Shown in pieces: positions 12,282 to 35,838 of a stretch of DNA of 64,000 nucleotides. Both the position numbers and the translations under genes were made by a program. Under the pieces are notes generated by a model that saw only the letters and a program-made list of their open reading frames with translations, searched no databases and was not told the DNA's origin. Origin of the DNA: Pogonophryne albipinna (Eukaryota > Chordata > Actinopteri > Perciformes > Artedidraconidae); NCBI GenBank assembly GCA_028583405.1, contig CM053251.1:8584102-8648101 (forward strand). The letters run 5' to 3'. Every line of letters starts with the position of its first letter. Positions within the stretch are counted from its first letter, which is position 1.

Positions 12282-13152
12282 CAGTGGTGGACTGGGACTA
12301 AAAATCATCCCGGGACTCTCGACCGGCCCACTTCGGTACCGCTAGTAAATTGTCAACGGGGGGAGTGGGGGATGTCGGGGGCGATATTTGGGAAGGCTAA
12401 GCCTTCCCAAATATTTGTGTCACTGCATCCTGGTAAAATACAAATATAATGTATAATGTCTGTATCTTTGACATTAGCGCTGCTAGCCACCTGTGCCCTG
12501 TACTACGAAGCCAGTTCAACATACCCTGGATATGTTTGAGTAACAAAAAAACTAACAACAACAAACTAACAAACGAGATCTCGCTAAGCGGTCCTACGAC
12601 GCTGGTTATTAACTCGGTAAATCAAGCCAGGGTTTCTCTCACCAGCTGAGAGCGCGTTCACGTCTAAGACACGAGTGGATCTGACTTTAATTACATTTGA
12701 CTTGAGTGTTTCGTCAACATAATGTGTTGCTTAAAATAATACTTCTGCATACAGTATGTGACACTGTAAGTGTTGCACGGCCAGATACGGCTGGAGAAGC
12801 TGACTCGGATAAGGAAATATATGATATATTATGATATTATATGATCGATGATCTGATTGATGATGTAATATGAATGATAAGTGCGACACGTCGGCGTCTT
12901 CTCTGCATACGGCAGTTTAAACTGTATTTCCTTTATCCTGTAATATAACTTGAGAGATTTAAACTCCGCACACTGAGTTGATCTCTTTTCTATAGACGCC
13001 GGAGGCGGGCAGCGTCAGGTAAAAGAAGTTATTTAGCCTTCCCAAACCTGAGCCTCACGCGCCGCCTATGGGGGATGTACTAGTGACTTATCCGACCGGC
13101 CCACTTCGGTACCGGCCCATCGGGATTCGTCCCGATGGCCAGTCCGCCACTG
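12282..13152. mobile_element. Non-autonomous element with CAGTGG-type TIRs
   Basis: The left end reads CAGTGGTGGACTGG and the right end CCAGTCCGCCACTG, an inverted pair with one mismatch. Subterminal blocks ccggcccacttcggtacc occur near both ends. The flanking 8 bp (catgtaac, cacccagc) match at only 5 of 8 positions, so a duplication is not established. The TIR core GGACTGG resembles the element at 22842-24028, suggesting a shared family. It carries a nested fragment at 12492-12665. No transposase ORF. Confidence 0.65.
12492..12665. repeat. Fragment of the CCTGTACTACGAAGC repeat
   Basis: The segment beginning gccctgtactacgaagccag and continuing ccctggatatgtttga, cgctaagcggtcctacgac, ccagggtttctct, gagagcgcgttcacg matches the 294-bp element inside both arms of the palindrome at 33539-35892, with one end only. 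It shows that this sequence exists as an independent dispersed repeat. Confidence 0.75.
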
Positions 13153-16100
13153 CACCCAGCCCACGTAAACTGTCAACGGGGGGAGCCTCGCTGCGGGGAA
13201 ACGGTGGACCTAGTGTCCCGATCGGAGTGGGAATAATAATAATAATAATAATCCGTGCATTTTATCCATTAATTTCCCGAACATTGTGGTAAAAAAAACA
13301 CACGTTTAATCCATGTTGGTGTACTACAACTACAAAAAGCATCGGTTTGTTTTCTCATCAGGAAATGCAGACCGGCTCAAACAAACGATTTTTAATCATC
13401 ATTCTCACGATCATTTAATGTATCATATGTTCGCCGAATTGACATGAAAGCACTAATAAATGTAGTTTCATCCACTTGAGTTTACAACTACAAAAATAAT
13501 CGATTTGTTTTTATATCACATCCTACGGGAGGAAATTCAGCAGCTCTCACTACCGATTTGTAATCCTAATTTAATCATCATCTTCACCACGATCATTTAT
13601 GTTTATGTTCGCCAAATTGACATGAAATCACTGACAAATATGAATATACTGTAGTCAACTTTATTAAAACGTTATTAACGTGCCTAAACTCAGTAATTCA
13701 CCATTTCTACGCATGACAACACACTTTGTCCGTGTTTCGCTCTCTCACCGCACAGTGAAGCGTTCCCGCATTGACGTCACTTCCGGCTTCCCCCAAAACT
13801 TCAAAATGACTCGAAGGAATTTCCCCGCGATGTTCGAAATTATTGATATTTATCGGAACGGTATCGCATCTTCTTTTTTAAACTGACGGTTCGAGATGAC
13901 TAGTAGCCCAATATTTCATTGCACAAGAGTTGTTGGGATGCTGTCACAGGCTCTTTAAGTACAAAAATCGCCCTTGCATTTTCCGTAAAGTCCTTTTGTG
14001 TTGTCAGTGCAGAGCTGATAAAACGTTCCCTTACCACATGTTCTGTATCTCTGCTTCTTCCCCGTTTCCCCCGTCATACCAACTATGTGCAATATATATA
14101 TATATGCCGTTAAAAACTGCAATATATATACCTGGCTGCTAAATCCTCAGAACTGTTACAGGGTGTTTATTTTTGTCAAATGTGTAACTTCTTTATTATA
14201 ATTTCTTTTTTTATCTTTACTACTTTTTGTATGCATGCTTCTTAGGTAACATTAAGCGGTCTTTGGCTCTTTTCTGCTGTAACAATGTAGATTTCCCCTC
14301 TGTGGGACTATTAAAGGTATTCCGATTCATTTGAGGGACAAAGCAGGTGAACATAGGCACTTTCTCTTTTGTCCCCATGGCAAGTGCAAACCCATGCCAT
14401 CAGAATGAAATGAATCATTTGTTCCCATCGTCTAACTGTTAGCCATGGCAACAGCTTTCTGCCAGCCATCTCTGCAGAACTTCTCAAGGCAGCTCTCCCT
14501 CCTCCTGCCGTCCATTAGTGCTTTCTGCCATTGTCATTTGGATTTCGGACTTTTTTAACCACTGACTCCTTCGTGGTGTGCCTTCTTTATTTAGAACAAT
14601 TAGCTACAGCACCCTGTGTTCTTAAGAACTTTGTGTGTAGATTTTAACAGACCATGTTTGGAATTATCTATATATTCAAGAAAAACACGTTATATCTTAT
14701 TATGACTCATTTACCAACCTTGATCAAAGAATGAATGAATAAAAGCAATGACTACCTCTACAGTTTACTTCAGTGTCCTTTAAAGCAAGAACACACTTTG
14801 TGTAGGCTTCCCGCGTCACTTTAAAACCATTTTGTTCTTTCACTAAACTGAAAGAGCACCTTATCGCATGAATTGCATGACGCAGCAGGTTTTTTTTGTG
14901 GCACTGATGCAATTGGGTTTCCTGGCTCGGAAATAGGAATTGTTTCATAATCCTCTTTGAAACAACATAACCATTGTGTTCCCTTAAAGCAGGACGTGCA
15001 CCGACACACTAATTTAAGATATGACCTCACTGGGTGTTAGATCTACATGTTACATGGTCTTCTGTAAAATAGTCTCGACACCGTCACTATTCACTATCTC
15101 AAAATGGAGATTTCCTTTCTAACTGCAGTTTTTTAGCCATTTCCTCCTGTCTCAGTGAGTCCAGTCTTGCCTCAAAGGTTTTAGACGTTTAAACTTGCTG
15201 CCGAGGGGACAATTGGCTTCATTTGTGCGATTTTTGAAACTCTAAATACACCGGTGATCTTTTCTCACCATAATAAAACCTAATATGATTTCAAGGCTAG
15301 ATTGGAAATGTCGCTTGCTGATCCACGGAGAGGAGGGCTCCTCAGGAAATGCATTCATTACTAACAAAAGGAGAGTGAAATTGAATTGACCTCATGCAGG
15401 AAACTAATGCTTATTAAAGCGCTAAGTGTGCACTGAATGAGCAAACTGTTATACTTACTTGTTCTTTTATACATGACCGAAAAACTGGTAAAAGCCATTT
15501 CTTACTTCTCCTTTTGTGAAAAGCGTAGCAGTTTCTCAGCAGAAGATGCAGCAGCGAGTTCTGCAGTGTCACAAAGACGCTCCTCATATTTAATGCATTC
15601 AGCGTACAATAAAGCATTGATCTGAGCAGCTGCGTGTATGAAGTGTGTCTCTGGACTCTGCTTTGTTTTCTTTGGGATCCACTGTGGTCTGCAGCTCTTT
15701 TTAGCTTCATTATTAGTCAATGTTATAATTATAATGTACATGATTGGGAGTTTAAAATACTCATGTTGCAGGAGCATGTGATGATCAGTGCTTTGTTATA
15801 ATAGTGCTGATGGAACACAATGTTCACAGCAACACAGCGTTATATTTTTATCACAGAGACTCTTTAAACTCACTGTATCTGTGTGCTTGTGAAAGAGGAA
15901 CAGTCATATCTACATATCACAAAATGACTCACCAGCACATCACTGTCAACATTTCATAACTCCAGTTTGTGGTTATCCCCACCGAACTGAGAAGACGGTT
16001 TAAAATAAAACAAAAGTTTGTAAGAAGTCTGTACACTATAAAGTACTGTATAGCTTTTTGTTGAATACTTTGCTGCTGAATCTCGATCTTTTAAAATACT

Positions 16101-16440
16101 AAATGCACAGTAGAGTATTAAAAGGTGCCACCGTGTTTAAAAGTACAGCTTTTAATGTCACCTAGTCTTATTTATTATGTTTTTATCAGAAATGTCTAGA
16201 GTTTCCTAGTTTAGACTATTTTACTGAGGCAGAACTCAAAACCTTTCGCTTTTTACAACTTTATCAACATTTATGTGGAAAAATCTAATAAATCTATGCT
16301 TGTGATATTTAAAATAAATATATTTTCGGAGTTATAAAAGTATAAAAACTTGACCAACACACGGTCTTAGTGACAACATTGGCCTTTATATGTATAGGGA
16401 TATAGGCTCAGTCGGTAACTCACTGGTTCTAAAAACACTT
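13153..16440. other. Intergenic, no gene seen
   Basis: Contents: an (aat)n tract near 13230-13251; gtcaacggggggag at 13169, a repeat of sequence at about 12353; paired blocks gttcgcc(g/a)aattgacatgaaa near 13430 and 13608 that suggest a local ~180-bp duplication; and a possible LINE 3' tail at 14289-14330. Overlapping ORFs at 15414-15777 on both strands show no motif. Confidence 0.4.
14289..14330 (+). repeat. Possible LINE 3'-tail fragment
   Basis: atttcccctctgtgggacta followed by ttaaaggtattccgattc resembles the 3' end shared by some fish non-LTR retrotransposons. Only a few tens of bases; family uncertain. Confidence 0.35.
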
Positions 16441-16447
16441 TCTGATC

Positions 16448-16560
16448 TGACAACATTGTCTATGTCAGGGGTGTCAAACTCAATTTAGTCGCGGGCCACA
16501 TCAGCATTAGGGCTGCACTCAAAGGGCCGGTTGTAACTTTAAGACTATATAAAAATACAT
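16448..16560. mobile_element. hAT (Charlie-like) end fragment
   Basis: caggggtgtcaaactcaatt then gcgggccacat and aaagggccggttgtaac match the remembered end of fish hAT non-autonomous elements. Only the left end is visible because the Tc1 element at 16576 follows immediately, so the Tc1 may have inserted into it. Confidence 0.5.
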
Positions 16561-16575
16561 ATATAAATATATATA

Positions 16576-18028
16576 CAGTGGGGCAAAAAAGTATTTAGTC
16601 AGCCACCAATTGCGCAAGTTCTCCCACTTAAAAAGATGAGAGAGGCCTGTAATTTTCATCCTAGGTACACTTCAACTATGAGACAAAATGAGAAAAAAAA
16701 AATCCAGAAAATCACATTGTCTGATTTTTAAAGAATTTATTTGCAAATTATGGTGGAAAATAAGTATTTGGTCAATAACAAAAGTTCCTCTCAATACTTT
16801 GTTATATACCCTTTGTTGGCAATGACAGAGGTCAAACGTTTTCTGTAAGTCTTCACAAGGTTTTCACACACTGTTGCTGGTATTTTGGCCCATTCCTCCA
16901 TGCAGATCTCCTCTAGAGCAGTGATGTTTTGGGGCTGTCGCTGGGCAACACGGACTTTCAACTCCCTCCAAAGATTTTCTATGGGGTTGAGATCTGGAGA
17001 CTGGCTAGGCCACTCCAGGACCTTGAAATGCTTCTTACGAAGCCACTCCTTCGTTGCCCGGGCGGTGTGTTTGGGATCATAGTCATGCTGAAAGGCCCAG
17101 CCACGTTTCATCTTGAATGCCCTTGCTGATGGAAGGAGGTTGTCACTCAAAATCTCACGATACATGGCCCCATTCATTCTTTCCTTTACACGGATCAGTC
17201 GTCCTGGTCCCTTTGCAGACAAACAGCCCCAAAGCATGATGTTTCCACCCCCATGTTTCACAGTAGGTATGGTGTCCTTTGGATGCAACTCAGCATTCTT
17301 TCTCCTCCAAACACGTCTAGTTGAGTTTTTACCAAAAAGTTCTATTTTGGTTTCATCTGACCATATGACATTCTCCCAATCCTCTTCGGGATCATCTAAA
17401 TGCTCTCTAGCAAACTTCAGACGGGCCTGGACATGTACTGGCTTAAGCAGGGGGACACGTCTGGCACTGCAGGATTTGAGTCCCTGGCGGCGTAGTGTGT
17501 TACTGATGGTAGCCTGTGTTACTTTGGTCCCAGCTCTCTGCAGGTCATTGACTAGGTCCCCCCGTGTGGTTCTGGGATTTTTGCTCACCGTTCTTGTGAT
17601 CATTTTGACCCCACGGGGTGAGATCTTGCGTGGAGCCCCAGATCGAGGGAGATTATCAGTGATCTTGTATGTCTTCCATTTTCTAATAATTGCTCCCACA
17701 GTTGATTTCTTCACACCAAGCTGCTTACCTATTGCAGATTCAGTCTTCCCAGCCTGGTGCAGGTCTACAATTTTGTTTCTGGTGTCCTTTGACAGCTCTT
17801 TGGTCTTGGCCATAGTGGAGTTTGTAGGTGACCAAATACTTATTTTCCACCATCATTTGCAACTAAATTCTTTAAAAATCCTACAATGTGATTTCCTGGA
17901 TTCTTTCCCCCCATTCTGTCTCTCATAGTTGAAGTGTACCTAGGATGAAAATTACAGGCCTCTCTCATCTTTTTAAGTGGGAGAACTTGCACAATTGGTG
18001 GCTGACTAAATACTTTGTTGCCCCACTG
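16576..18028 (-). mobile_element. Full-length Tc1/mariner element
   Basis: The ends are inverted copies beginning CAGTGGGGCAA, flanked on each side by TA (16574-16575 and 18029-18030), the Tc1/mariner target site. The terminal inverted repeats run about 200 bp and differ at only a handful of positions, for example gcaaaaaagta versus gcaacaaagta at the tips. The internal ORF encodes an apparently complete transposase. Total 1453 bp, within the usual range of fish Tc1 elements. Low TIR divergence and an open transposase suggest a young copy. Confidence 0.93.
16791..17813 (-). CDS. Tc1-family transposase, apparently intact
   Basis: This 340-residue protein catalyses cut-and-paste transposition at TA sites. 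The N-terminal region (about 1-120) is the paired-like bipartite helix-turn-helix DNA-binding domain, starting [12 protein letters not shown] with [13 protein letters not shown] recognition segments and a basic hinge LPRSGAPRK. The catalytic DDE domain follows: first Asp in [11 protein letters not shown], second in QHDYDPKHT, and the Glu in [11 protein letters not shown], the DD34E signature. The glycine-rich [10 protein letters not shown] block and the C-terminal YRKRL motif are present. The length matches intact fish Tc1 transposases. ATG at 17813 is preceded by the element's own 5' sequence. No stop or frameshift is visible. Whether it is expressed or active cannot be told from sequence. 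Confidence 0.93.
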   Translation of the reverse strand: MAKTKELSKDTRNKIVDLHQAGKTESAIGKQLGVKKSTVGAIIRKWKTYKITDNLPRSGAPRKISPRGVKMITRTVSKNPRTTRGDLVNDLQRAGTKVTQATISNTLRRQGLKSCSARRVPLLKPVHVQARLKFAREHLDDPEEDWENVIWSDETKIELFGKNSTRRVWRRKNAELHPKDTIPTVKHGGGNIMLWGCLSAKGPGRLIRVKERMNGAMYREILSDNLLPSARAFKMKRGWAFQHDYDPKHTARATKEWLRKKHFKVLEWPSQSPDLNPIENLWRELKVRVAQRQPQNITALEEICMEEWAKIPATVCENLVKTYRKRLTSVIANKGYITKY

Positions 18029-18030
18029 TA

Positions 18031-21330
<3,300 letters not shown>

Positions 21331-21333
21331 ACA

Positions 21334-21336
<3 letters not shown>

Positions 21337-21371
<35 letters not shown>
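21337..21371. repeat. (AG)n tract in purine-rich leader
   Basis: About 17 AG copies inside a longer purine-rich strand (21180-21720). The complementary strand is pyrimidine-rich and gives long Ser/Leu-rich ORFs that are not genes. Confidence 0.9.
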
Positions 21372-21373
<2 letters not shown>

Positions 21374-21771
21374 AGAAGCCTGCAGCAGCAAATGAGGCAG
21401 CACAACGAGGCGGGAGAGGTAGAGAGACGGGAGGGAGGTGGAGAGGGGCCCCGTGCAGGAGAGAGGGCTACAGGGTGAGGAAGAAGGAGTTGAGAAAAAG
21501 TTAGAAGTAAGAGAAAGAGGGTCCAGGAAAAGAGTGGTGCAAAGATTAACAACTGCAGGAGAGAAGAAGAAGGGAAACAACAGACAGGAAGGAAGGGGAG
21601 GTTCTGGGTAGAGAGGAGGTAAAAATAAATAAAAAAAGAGCTGAAGAAAAGTTTTCCTTGTGGGAAGACGCAGATGAGGAAAACAGAGCGAGTGAATGAG
21701 AGAGCCGAGAGGGGAGGAAACCAATTGTTTTCTAAGGCGTTTTCCACTCAAGCCCCTGGACTTCTTTGGAC

Positions 21772-30024
<8,253 letters not shown>

Positions 30025-30134
30025 GCTTTACTGCTTCTGTTGAGGTAGATGCAAATATTGAGCAGGGTAAACTGTGAAGATAAGGAATCTTTTCATAGCA
30101 ATGTTTATTTATTTTATAATGTTTTTGTATTGCA

Positions 30135-30140
30135 AATAAA
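30135..30140 (+). terminator. Polyadenylation signal AATAAA
   Basis: A canonical AATAAA lies 111 bp after the TAA stop of the coiled-coil gene; a second is at 30232-30237. Either could define the mRNA 3' end. Confidence 0.5.
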
Positions 30141-33100
30141 TCTATTTTCAGGCAGCTTACACTAGTCTGGATACTTAATGTATGCTATATCAAGATTTGT
30201 ATCATCTAAGCTATAGTAAAGATATGTTACAAATAAAGACTGTTTTTCTCAAGGTTGAATGGTTGTTAAAGTATGTAATAAAACAACCAGCAAAGAGGCA
30301 GGGATATTAAAAAGGTAGAGATTAAATTGCAATACAACAGACTCTGCTATGTTCACACAAATCAATCTGACTTCTCAATTGAGAGGTTGCATTGACAGCT
30401 GAATGTCCTACATTTCAATAAGAAATAAAATAATTGATGCACGCATTTCATTGCCCCCGACTCTGGTAAATTATTTATGCATTCACTTAGTCTGACATAG
30501 TAATCCCAAATGGTTGTGGATGTTGTGAAAATACTTCTCAGGCTGATCTGGAGATGGCGGTGTGAGGTCTCTCGTGGCCTTATTCTGTCAGGGCGTCACA
30601 GGCCAGCCCGACCACAGTCTGTGTTTCTGTTTGTATAAATCTTGTCTGAGATTTTCACCACTCTGCTCTCACAAGCTGCTTCTGCTGCTATCAGAGCACA
30701 CCGCTTCCCCTCTGCTACTGAAATTATCCATCCACATCACAAAACATTCCTCACTTTCTGTCTCTTTTTATCACTGCTGGAGAGCTACAGTATTGGGTCT
30801 GATGAAAGATGACAAACTGTTAACTGTTCTGACCACTTTGTCATGCATCTTATAGAGTCATACTGTTATTATGGCGAATGACAGAGGAGTTTGCAAAGAG
30901 TCAATAAAGCGCTGAAGGTCGGACAGATAGTTGAGGTTAAGTGTTAAAGAGCAATATCAATTGTCAAAAGCAAGATTTTAATTAAATAATGATTTTTTTC
31001 TTGGCACCCCGAGCATCCTTTTATATCATGATTCAATAATGGTATATACTAGGGCATTTTATTATTGAATAATCGTCCCATTACTTCCCATTTGAGTAAT
31101 CTTTAAGAGTTTAATATGTCAGGAAATTGTGATACATTTCTTCAGTGAAACCGATAATCAGGGCCGTCTAGGAAAACTGCTATAACTGTCCAGCTTTGGT
31201 CATAAAGAGATGCCAAGAAACATCAAGATGGAAGGGGGGAATCAACTCAGTGAACAACAGATACCAAGGATGCTGGCTGATGAAGAAGACGAAGTAAGCT
31301 AGGTAGCCAATATAAGGCTTAGTCATCTTGCCAAATAGTGAGCCTGTGTTGATGTATGAAAACTATGTTAGAACTGGTTTATAAAAGGTTCTTAATGATT
31401 AATAAAGTGTTTACAACCTAATTAATAATGTAATAATAAACCCTTTATGAATCCTTTATAAGGGTAGTCTTATTGTAAAGTGGTACCGAACACTCAAATA
31501 GCTCTTATTTAAATCACAATGTCCTAAATGTGTTTTTAATTCCCTAAAAGCTAAATGCAGAGATATCTGTCGTGCTCTTTTTGGCTTTATATGCCAGTAA
31601 GCAACAGTTATAGGATTGAAAATGGCTTTATGACTGATAATGCTGTATCCAGTTCTCTTTATACATCTAAGGTTACGGCGAGCTCACTAAATATGCTCAT
31701 GTTAAAATTAATCTAACGTTCCATCTAACAACTACACAGATATGCATTAAACTATTCACTTTAAATGTTATTTAACAACAAAAAAAGGTCTACATCCTCA
31801 CGTTTAAGAAACTGGATCCTGATAATATTTGCTTAATAAATGCCTTAAGTGATTGACTGGACTATTAAATCATGTGCAGCATTGTATCTCTTAAAATCTG
31901 TGTTTTATTGCAAGATCAAATATTCAATATTTGTATAGTTTAGTCATGAATTGTGTCAGAAAATGTTCCATATTCCAGATACAACATCACTCTGCGTGCT
32001 ATTCATAGGAGAGGCCTGTTTTGGCAGTGAGATAAAAGTATTGTCTGAAAAAGACCTTTCCCCAAACTCTTCTATTTCTAACTCCAACTTTCAAAACAAA
32101 TGTCTTGTTCAGAACGCTTTGTGAATGCCAAGTTGGAATCGGAAAAACAATCATCAATCCTCAGAGCGATCACTTTAAGGTCTGCAGGCCTGGATCTCAG
32201 TAATGTCTGCTGCACCTAAAGCCTCTTGGACTTTGAGAAAGGCCATGTCTCGGCCGGCTGTCCAAGTCTGAGCCTTTCTGCATACCCAGTCTATGAATCT
32301 TGTCAGACAGAAGGCACACCGTTTGAGCCCTTGGCCGTGCCGCCTTAGCAAATACAGGAATGACTGGAATTTCAGACAGAGATTCAGACCAAGAACAGCA
32401 CTCGCTCGTTTGTCTTATCTACCCAAAAATAATACATAAGTAGGATGCTGGTAATACCACAAGTGTCAGATTACTGTCTAGAAGAGTATTGTTTCCTGGT
32501 GTGTTTGGATTCTGGATGGAAAACCACAACATGCTGAACAACTTCAGTCTGAGAGGCTACAACCTGATACTGACACACTGATCAGTGCTAATAAACCCAA
32601 CAAACCTCAGAACACTTTGGAAACAGGCAGGAAGACAGAAAAAAACTTAAAGGAATAACGTGTAGTTCTAATTGATGGAAAGTGAATTCACTGGAAAAAC
32701 AAAGAGATCAGATTTAAAATAAGCTATGTCACAAATTTGAAAGCCAATTGGCCTCTGAGATACAAAAGTCAGCAAAGAAATCTGAAAGGTCAGTACAGAC
32801 TGTTAGTACAGAAAGTTTCCTTCTCTATCGACCAAAAAAACCCTGAAAATCGTTGTACATTTCACAATCAGGAATGTTGTGTCAGCCATACCAGTTACAA
32901 GCTAGCAGGCTAACAAGCCACCAAGCTAATAAGCTAACAATCTAAGAACCAACATAAGCAAATAAAAGATGCTAACTTACCCTTCTGATACGTCTGCTGG
33001 ACGTCGATTTTGTTGCACAGCAAACTCCTCATCTGAGACCAACATGTCTGAATCTTGTTGTACAGCTCCTTCCACGAGTCAACATAGGAGCACAACAGTA

Positions 33101-33538
33101 GTGGGCAGGGTGCTAGTTATATTAGCATATTGTAATATTTATATAGACAGAATTAAGAATGTAATCACATTACAGTATTTTTTATTTAAAACAGATAAGA
33201 GGGAAGAGAATCAGCTAAGAAATAGTTGGATAATCAACACTGAAGACCTGTGAGAGAATGAGGCCTGCTTATATACTGCAAGGCTGATTAGTGAAATGGA
33301 AAGGAGGTGAGTAAGTGAGCGGGGAAGGTCACGTGATAGAAAAGGCGGGAAAGAGGGTATTGCAGGGCAGGATGGAGCAGGAACAGCAGAGCAGAGAACA
33401 GGATAAACACACTGCTTTAGATCTATTATATATCATCTTGGAAATCAAACTTACAAAGTGTTTTATAACAGGACAGAGAACAACCTTAGTAGATACTCCA
33501 AGTTGTGTTTTTTTTTTTTTTTAAGAAAAACTGATTAC
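30141..33538. other. Intergenic, no gene seen
   Basis: No coding exon recognised. A dispersed-repeat tail may be present at 31390-31490 (aaaggttcttaatgattaat, ccctttatgaatcctttata, attgtaaagtggtaccg). ORFs at 30562-30855 and 32969-33253 are not supported by motif or exon structure. Confidence 0.4.
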
Positions 33539-33595
33539 TACGGAGCCCTGGAGGGTTCATAGAGAAAAATAAATAAAACGTGGCCACGTTTTACT

Positions 33596-33795
33596 TTCTC
33601 GTGCGCACGCTTTAGTAACTCGTGTGCACGCTTTGGTAACTCGTGCGCACGAGTTACTAAAGCGTGCGCACGAGTTATTAAAGCGTGCGCACGAGTTACT
33701 AAAGCGTGCGCACGAGTTACTAAAGCGTGCGCACGAGTTATTAAAGCGTGCGCACGAGTTACTAAAGCGTGCGCACGAGTTAGTAAAGCGTGGCC
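33596..33795. repeat. 21-bp minisatellite, left-arm array
   Basis: The unit is 21 bp: the self-complementary core CGTGCGCACG plus ctttagtaact or its variant ctttaataact. Unit orientation flips at about 33650 because the core reads the same on both strands. About nine units. The repeat-encoded NSCARF/KRAHELL peptides on either strand are not genes. Confidence 0.92.
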
Positions 33796-33903
33796 TCGTT
33801 TTATTTAAATTCAGGGATTCCTGTCCATGACTCACAGTATCTGCTGCCCTCAGCTGTTTTATAGAAGGAAAACCTCCTTCACTTTATGAAATCTCTGCGG
33901 CAC

Positions 33904-34195
33904 CAGTGGCCTGTACTACGAAGCAGGATTTGCTATTTACACTATTCATTCATGAAGTATGACGCTGCGCTGTCAGCACGCGTCTCCATGTTTGTGATTG
34001 GTCAAATGTTGGTAACCCCGTCCCTTTCACGTGAACGCGCTCTCGGCCGGACAGAGAAACCCTGGTTGATTTGCTGAGTTGATAACCAGCTTCGTAGGAC
34101 CGCTTAGCGACATCGCGTTTGTTAGGGTTAGTTAAGCCGGGTAAATCAAGCATATCCAGGGTCTGTTGAACTGGCTTCGTCGTACAGGGCACTGG
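33904..34195. mobile_element. ~292-bp TIR element in left arm
   Basis: Ends are inverted: CCAGTGGCCTGTACTACGAA at the left and the complement of CCAGTGCCCTGTACGACGAA at the right. The same element sits mirrored at 35191-35484, and a partial copy occurs at 12492-12665. TIR style is reminiscent of PIF/Harbinger MITEs, but this is not established. Confidence 0.75.
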
Positions 34196-34611
34196 AGGCA
34201 GTAACGTGTAACCCAGCAGAATCTGAGAAGAGTGCGTTTCCCTTCATGAGAACCGCTGAATAGAGATCGAGGCTGCTACGTTTAACCACACACACCTCTA
34301 CACACATCGAACTACCAGAGTATTCCCCCTCGTTTTATGAAGGAGATGTCCTGTCACCGGGGCGCATGATGTGTGTGCGTGTCCGGTGTGTTTGTGTGTG
34401 TCCGACACCACCGGCATTTGTTTTAAAATGACCACGAACAGTAATTTACACAAATCTGGTTCTCCATAGTTATATGTGTATTCCCAAGTGAAAGAAATTC
34501 GTTTAATCTTAATCAGGATGTGCCATAGTCCTGCCGGAGTGCACCGGAACGAACGATACTATCATAAACAAATGCCCATGCCCACACACACACACACACA
34601 CACACAAAACG

Positions 34612-34737
34612 AGGCCATGCTTTATTAACTCGTGCGCACGCTTTAGTAACTCGTGCGCACGCTTTAGTAACTCGTGCGCACGCTTTAGTAACTCGTGCGC
34701 ACGCTTTAATAACTCGTGCGCACGCTTTAGTAACTCG
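34612..34737. repeat. 21-bp minisatellite, central (loop) array
   Basis: Six units of the same 21-bp repeat in one orientation, bounded on the left by (CA)n at 34576-34605 and on the right by (TG)n at 34738-34758. It occupies the centre of the palindrome. Confidence 0.9.
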
Positions 34738-35190
34738 TGTGTGTGTGTGTGTGTGTGTGGGCATGGACATTTGTTTATGATAGTATCGTTCGTTCCGGTG
34801 CACTCCGGCAGGACTATAGCACATCAAGATTAAGATTAAACGAATTTCTTTCACTTGGGAATACACATATAACTATGGAGAACCAGATTTGTGTAAATTA
34901 CTGTTCGTGGTAATTTTAAAACAAATGCCGGTGGTGTCGGACACACACAAACACACCGGACACGCACACACATCATGCGCCCCGGTGACAGGACATCTCC
35001 TTCATAAAACGAGGGGGAATACTCTGGTAGTTCGAAGTGTGTAGAGGTGTGTGTGGTTAAACGTAGCAGCCTCGATCTCTATTCAGCGGTTCTAATGAAG
35101 GGAAACGCAGTGAAGTAAACAGTAAAAGGCACAGCTCTTTGCAGCTGGTGCTGCTCTTCTCAGATTCTGCTGGGTTACACGTTACTGCCT

Positions 35191-35484
35191 CCAGTGCCCT
35201 GTACGACGAAGCCAGTTCAACAGACCCTGGATATGTTTGATTTACCCGGCTTAACTAACCCTAACAAACGCGATGTCGCTAAGCAGGTCCTACGAAGCTG
35301 GTTATCAACTCAGCAAATCAACCAGGGTTTCTCTGTCCGGCTGAGAGCGCGTTCACGTGAAAGGGACGGGGTTACCAACATTTGACCAATCACAAACATG
35401 GAGACGCGTGCTGACAGCGCAGCGTCATACTTCATGAATGAATAGTGTAAATAGCAAATCCTGCTTCGTAGTACAGGCCACTGG
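35191..35484. mobile_element. ~294-bp TIR element in right arm
   Basis: Mirror copy of 33904-34195, nearly identical in inverted orientation with a few substitutions (for example caggtcctacgaagc versus the matching position in the left arm). Confidence 0.75.
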
Positions 35485-35584
35485 TGCCGCAGAGATTTCA
35501 TAAAGTGAAGGAGGTTTTCCTTCTATAAAACAGCTGTGGGCAGCAGATACTGTGAGTCACGGACAGGAATCCCTCAATTTAAAT

Positions 35585-35838
35585 AAAACGAGGCCACGCT
35601 TTAGTAACTCGTGCGCACGCTTTAGTAACTCGTGCGCACGCTTTAATAACTCGTGCGCACGCTTTAGTAACTCGTGCGCACGCTTTAGTAACTCGTGCGC
35701 ACGCTTTAATAACTCGTGCGCACGCTTTAGTAACTCGTGCGCACGCTTTAATAACTCGTGCGCACGCTTTAGTAACTCGTGCGCACGAGTTACCAAAGCG
35801 TGCGCACGAGTTACTAAAGCGTGCGCACGAGAAAGTAA
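35585..35838. repeat. 21-bp minisatellite, right-arm array
   Basis: About twelve units, with an orientation flip near 35785 matching the flip in the left arm. It is longer than the left array by two to three units, the main length difference between the arms. Confidence 0.92.

Noticed and set aside
17113..17928. 271-codon plus-strand ORF
   Set aside because: Antisense shadow of the Tc1 transposase on the minus strand.
33557..35838. CRISPR array
   Set aside because: Regular short repeats were considered, but there are no unique spacers, the units are contiguous, and the genome is vertebrate.
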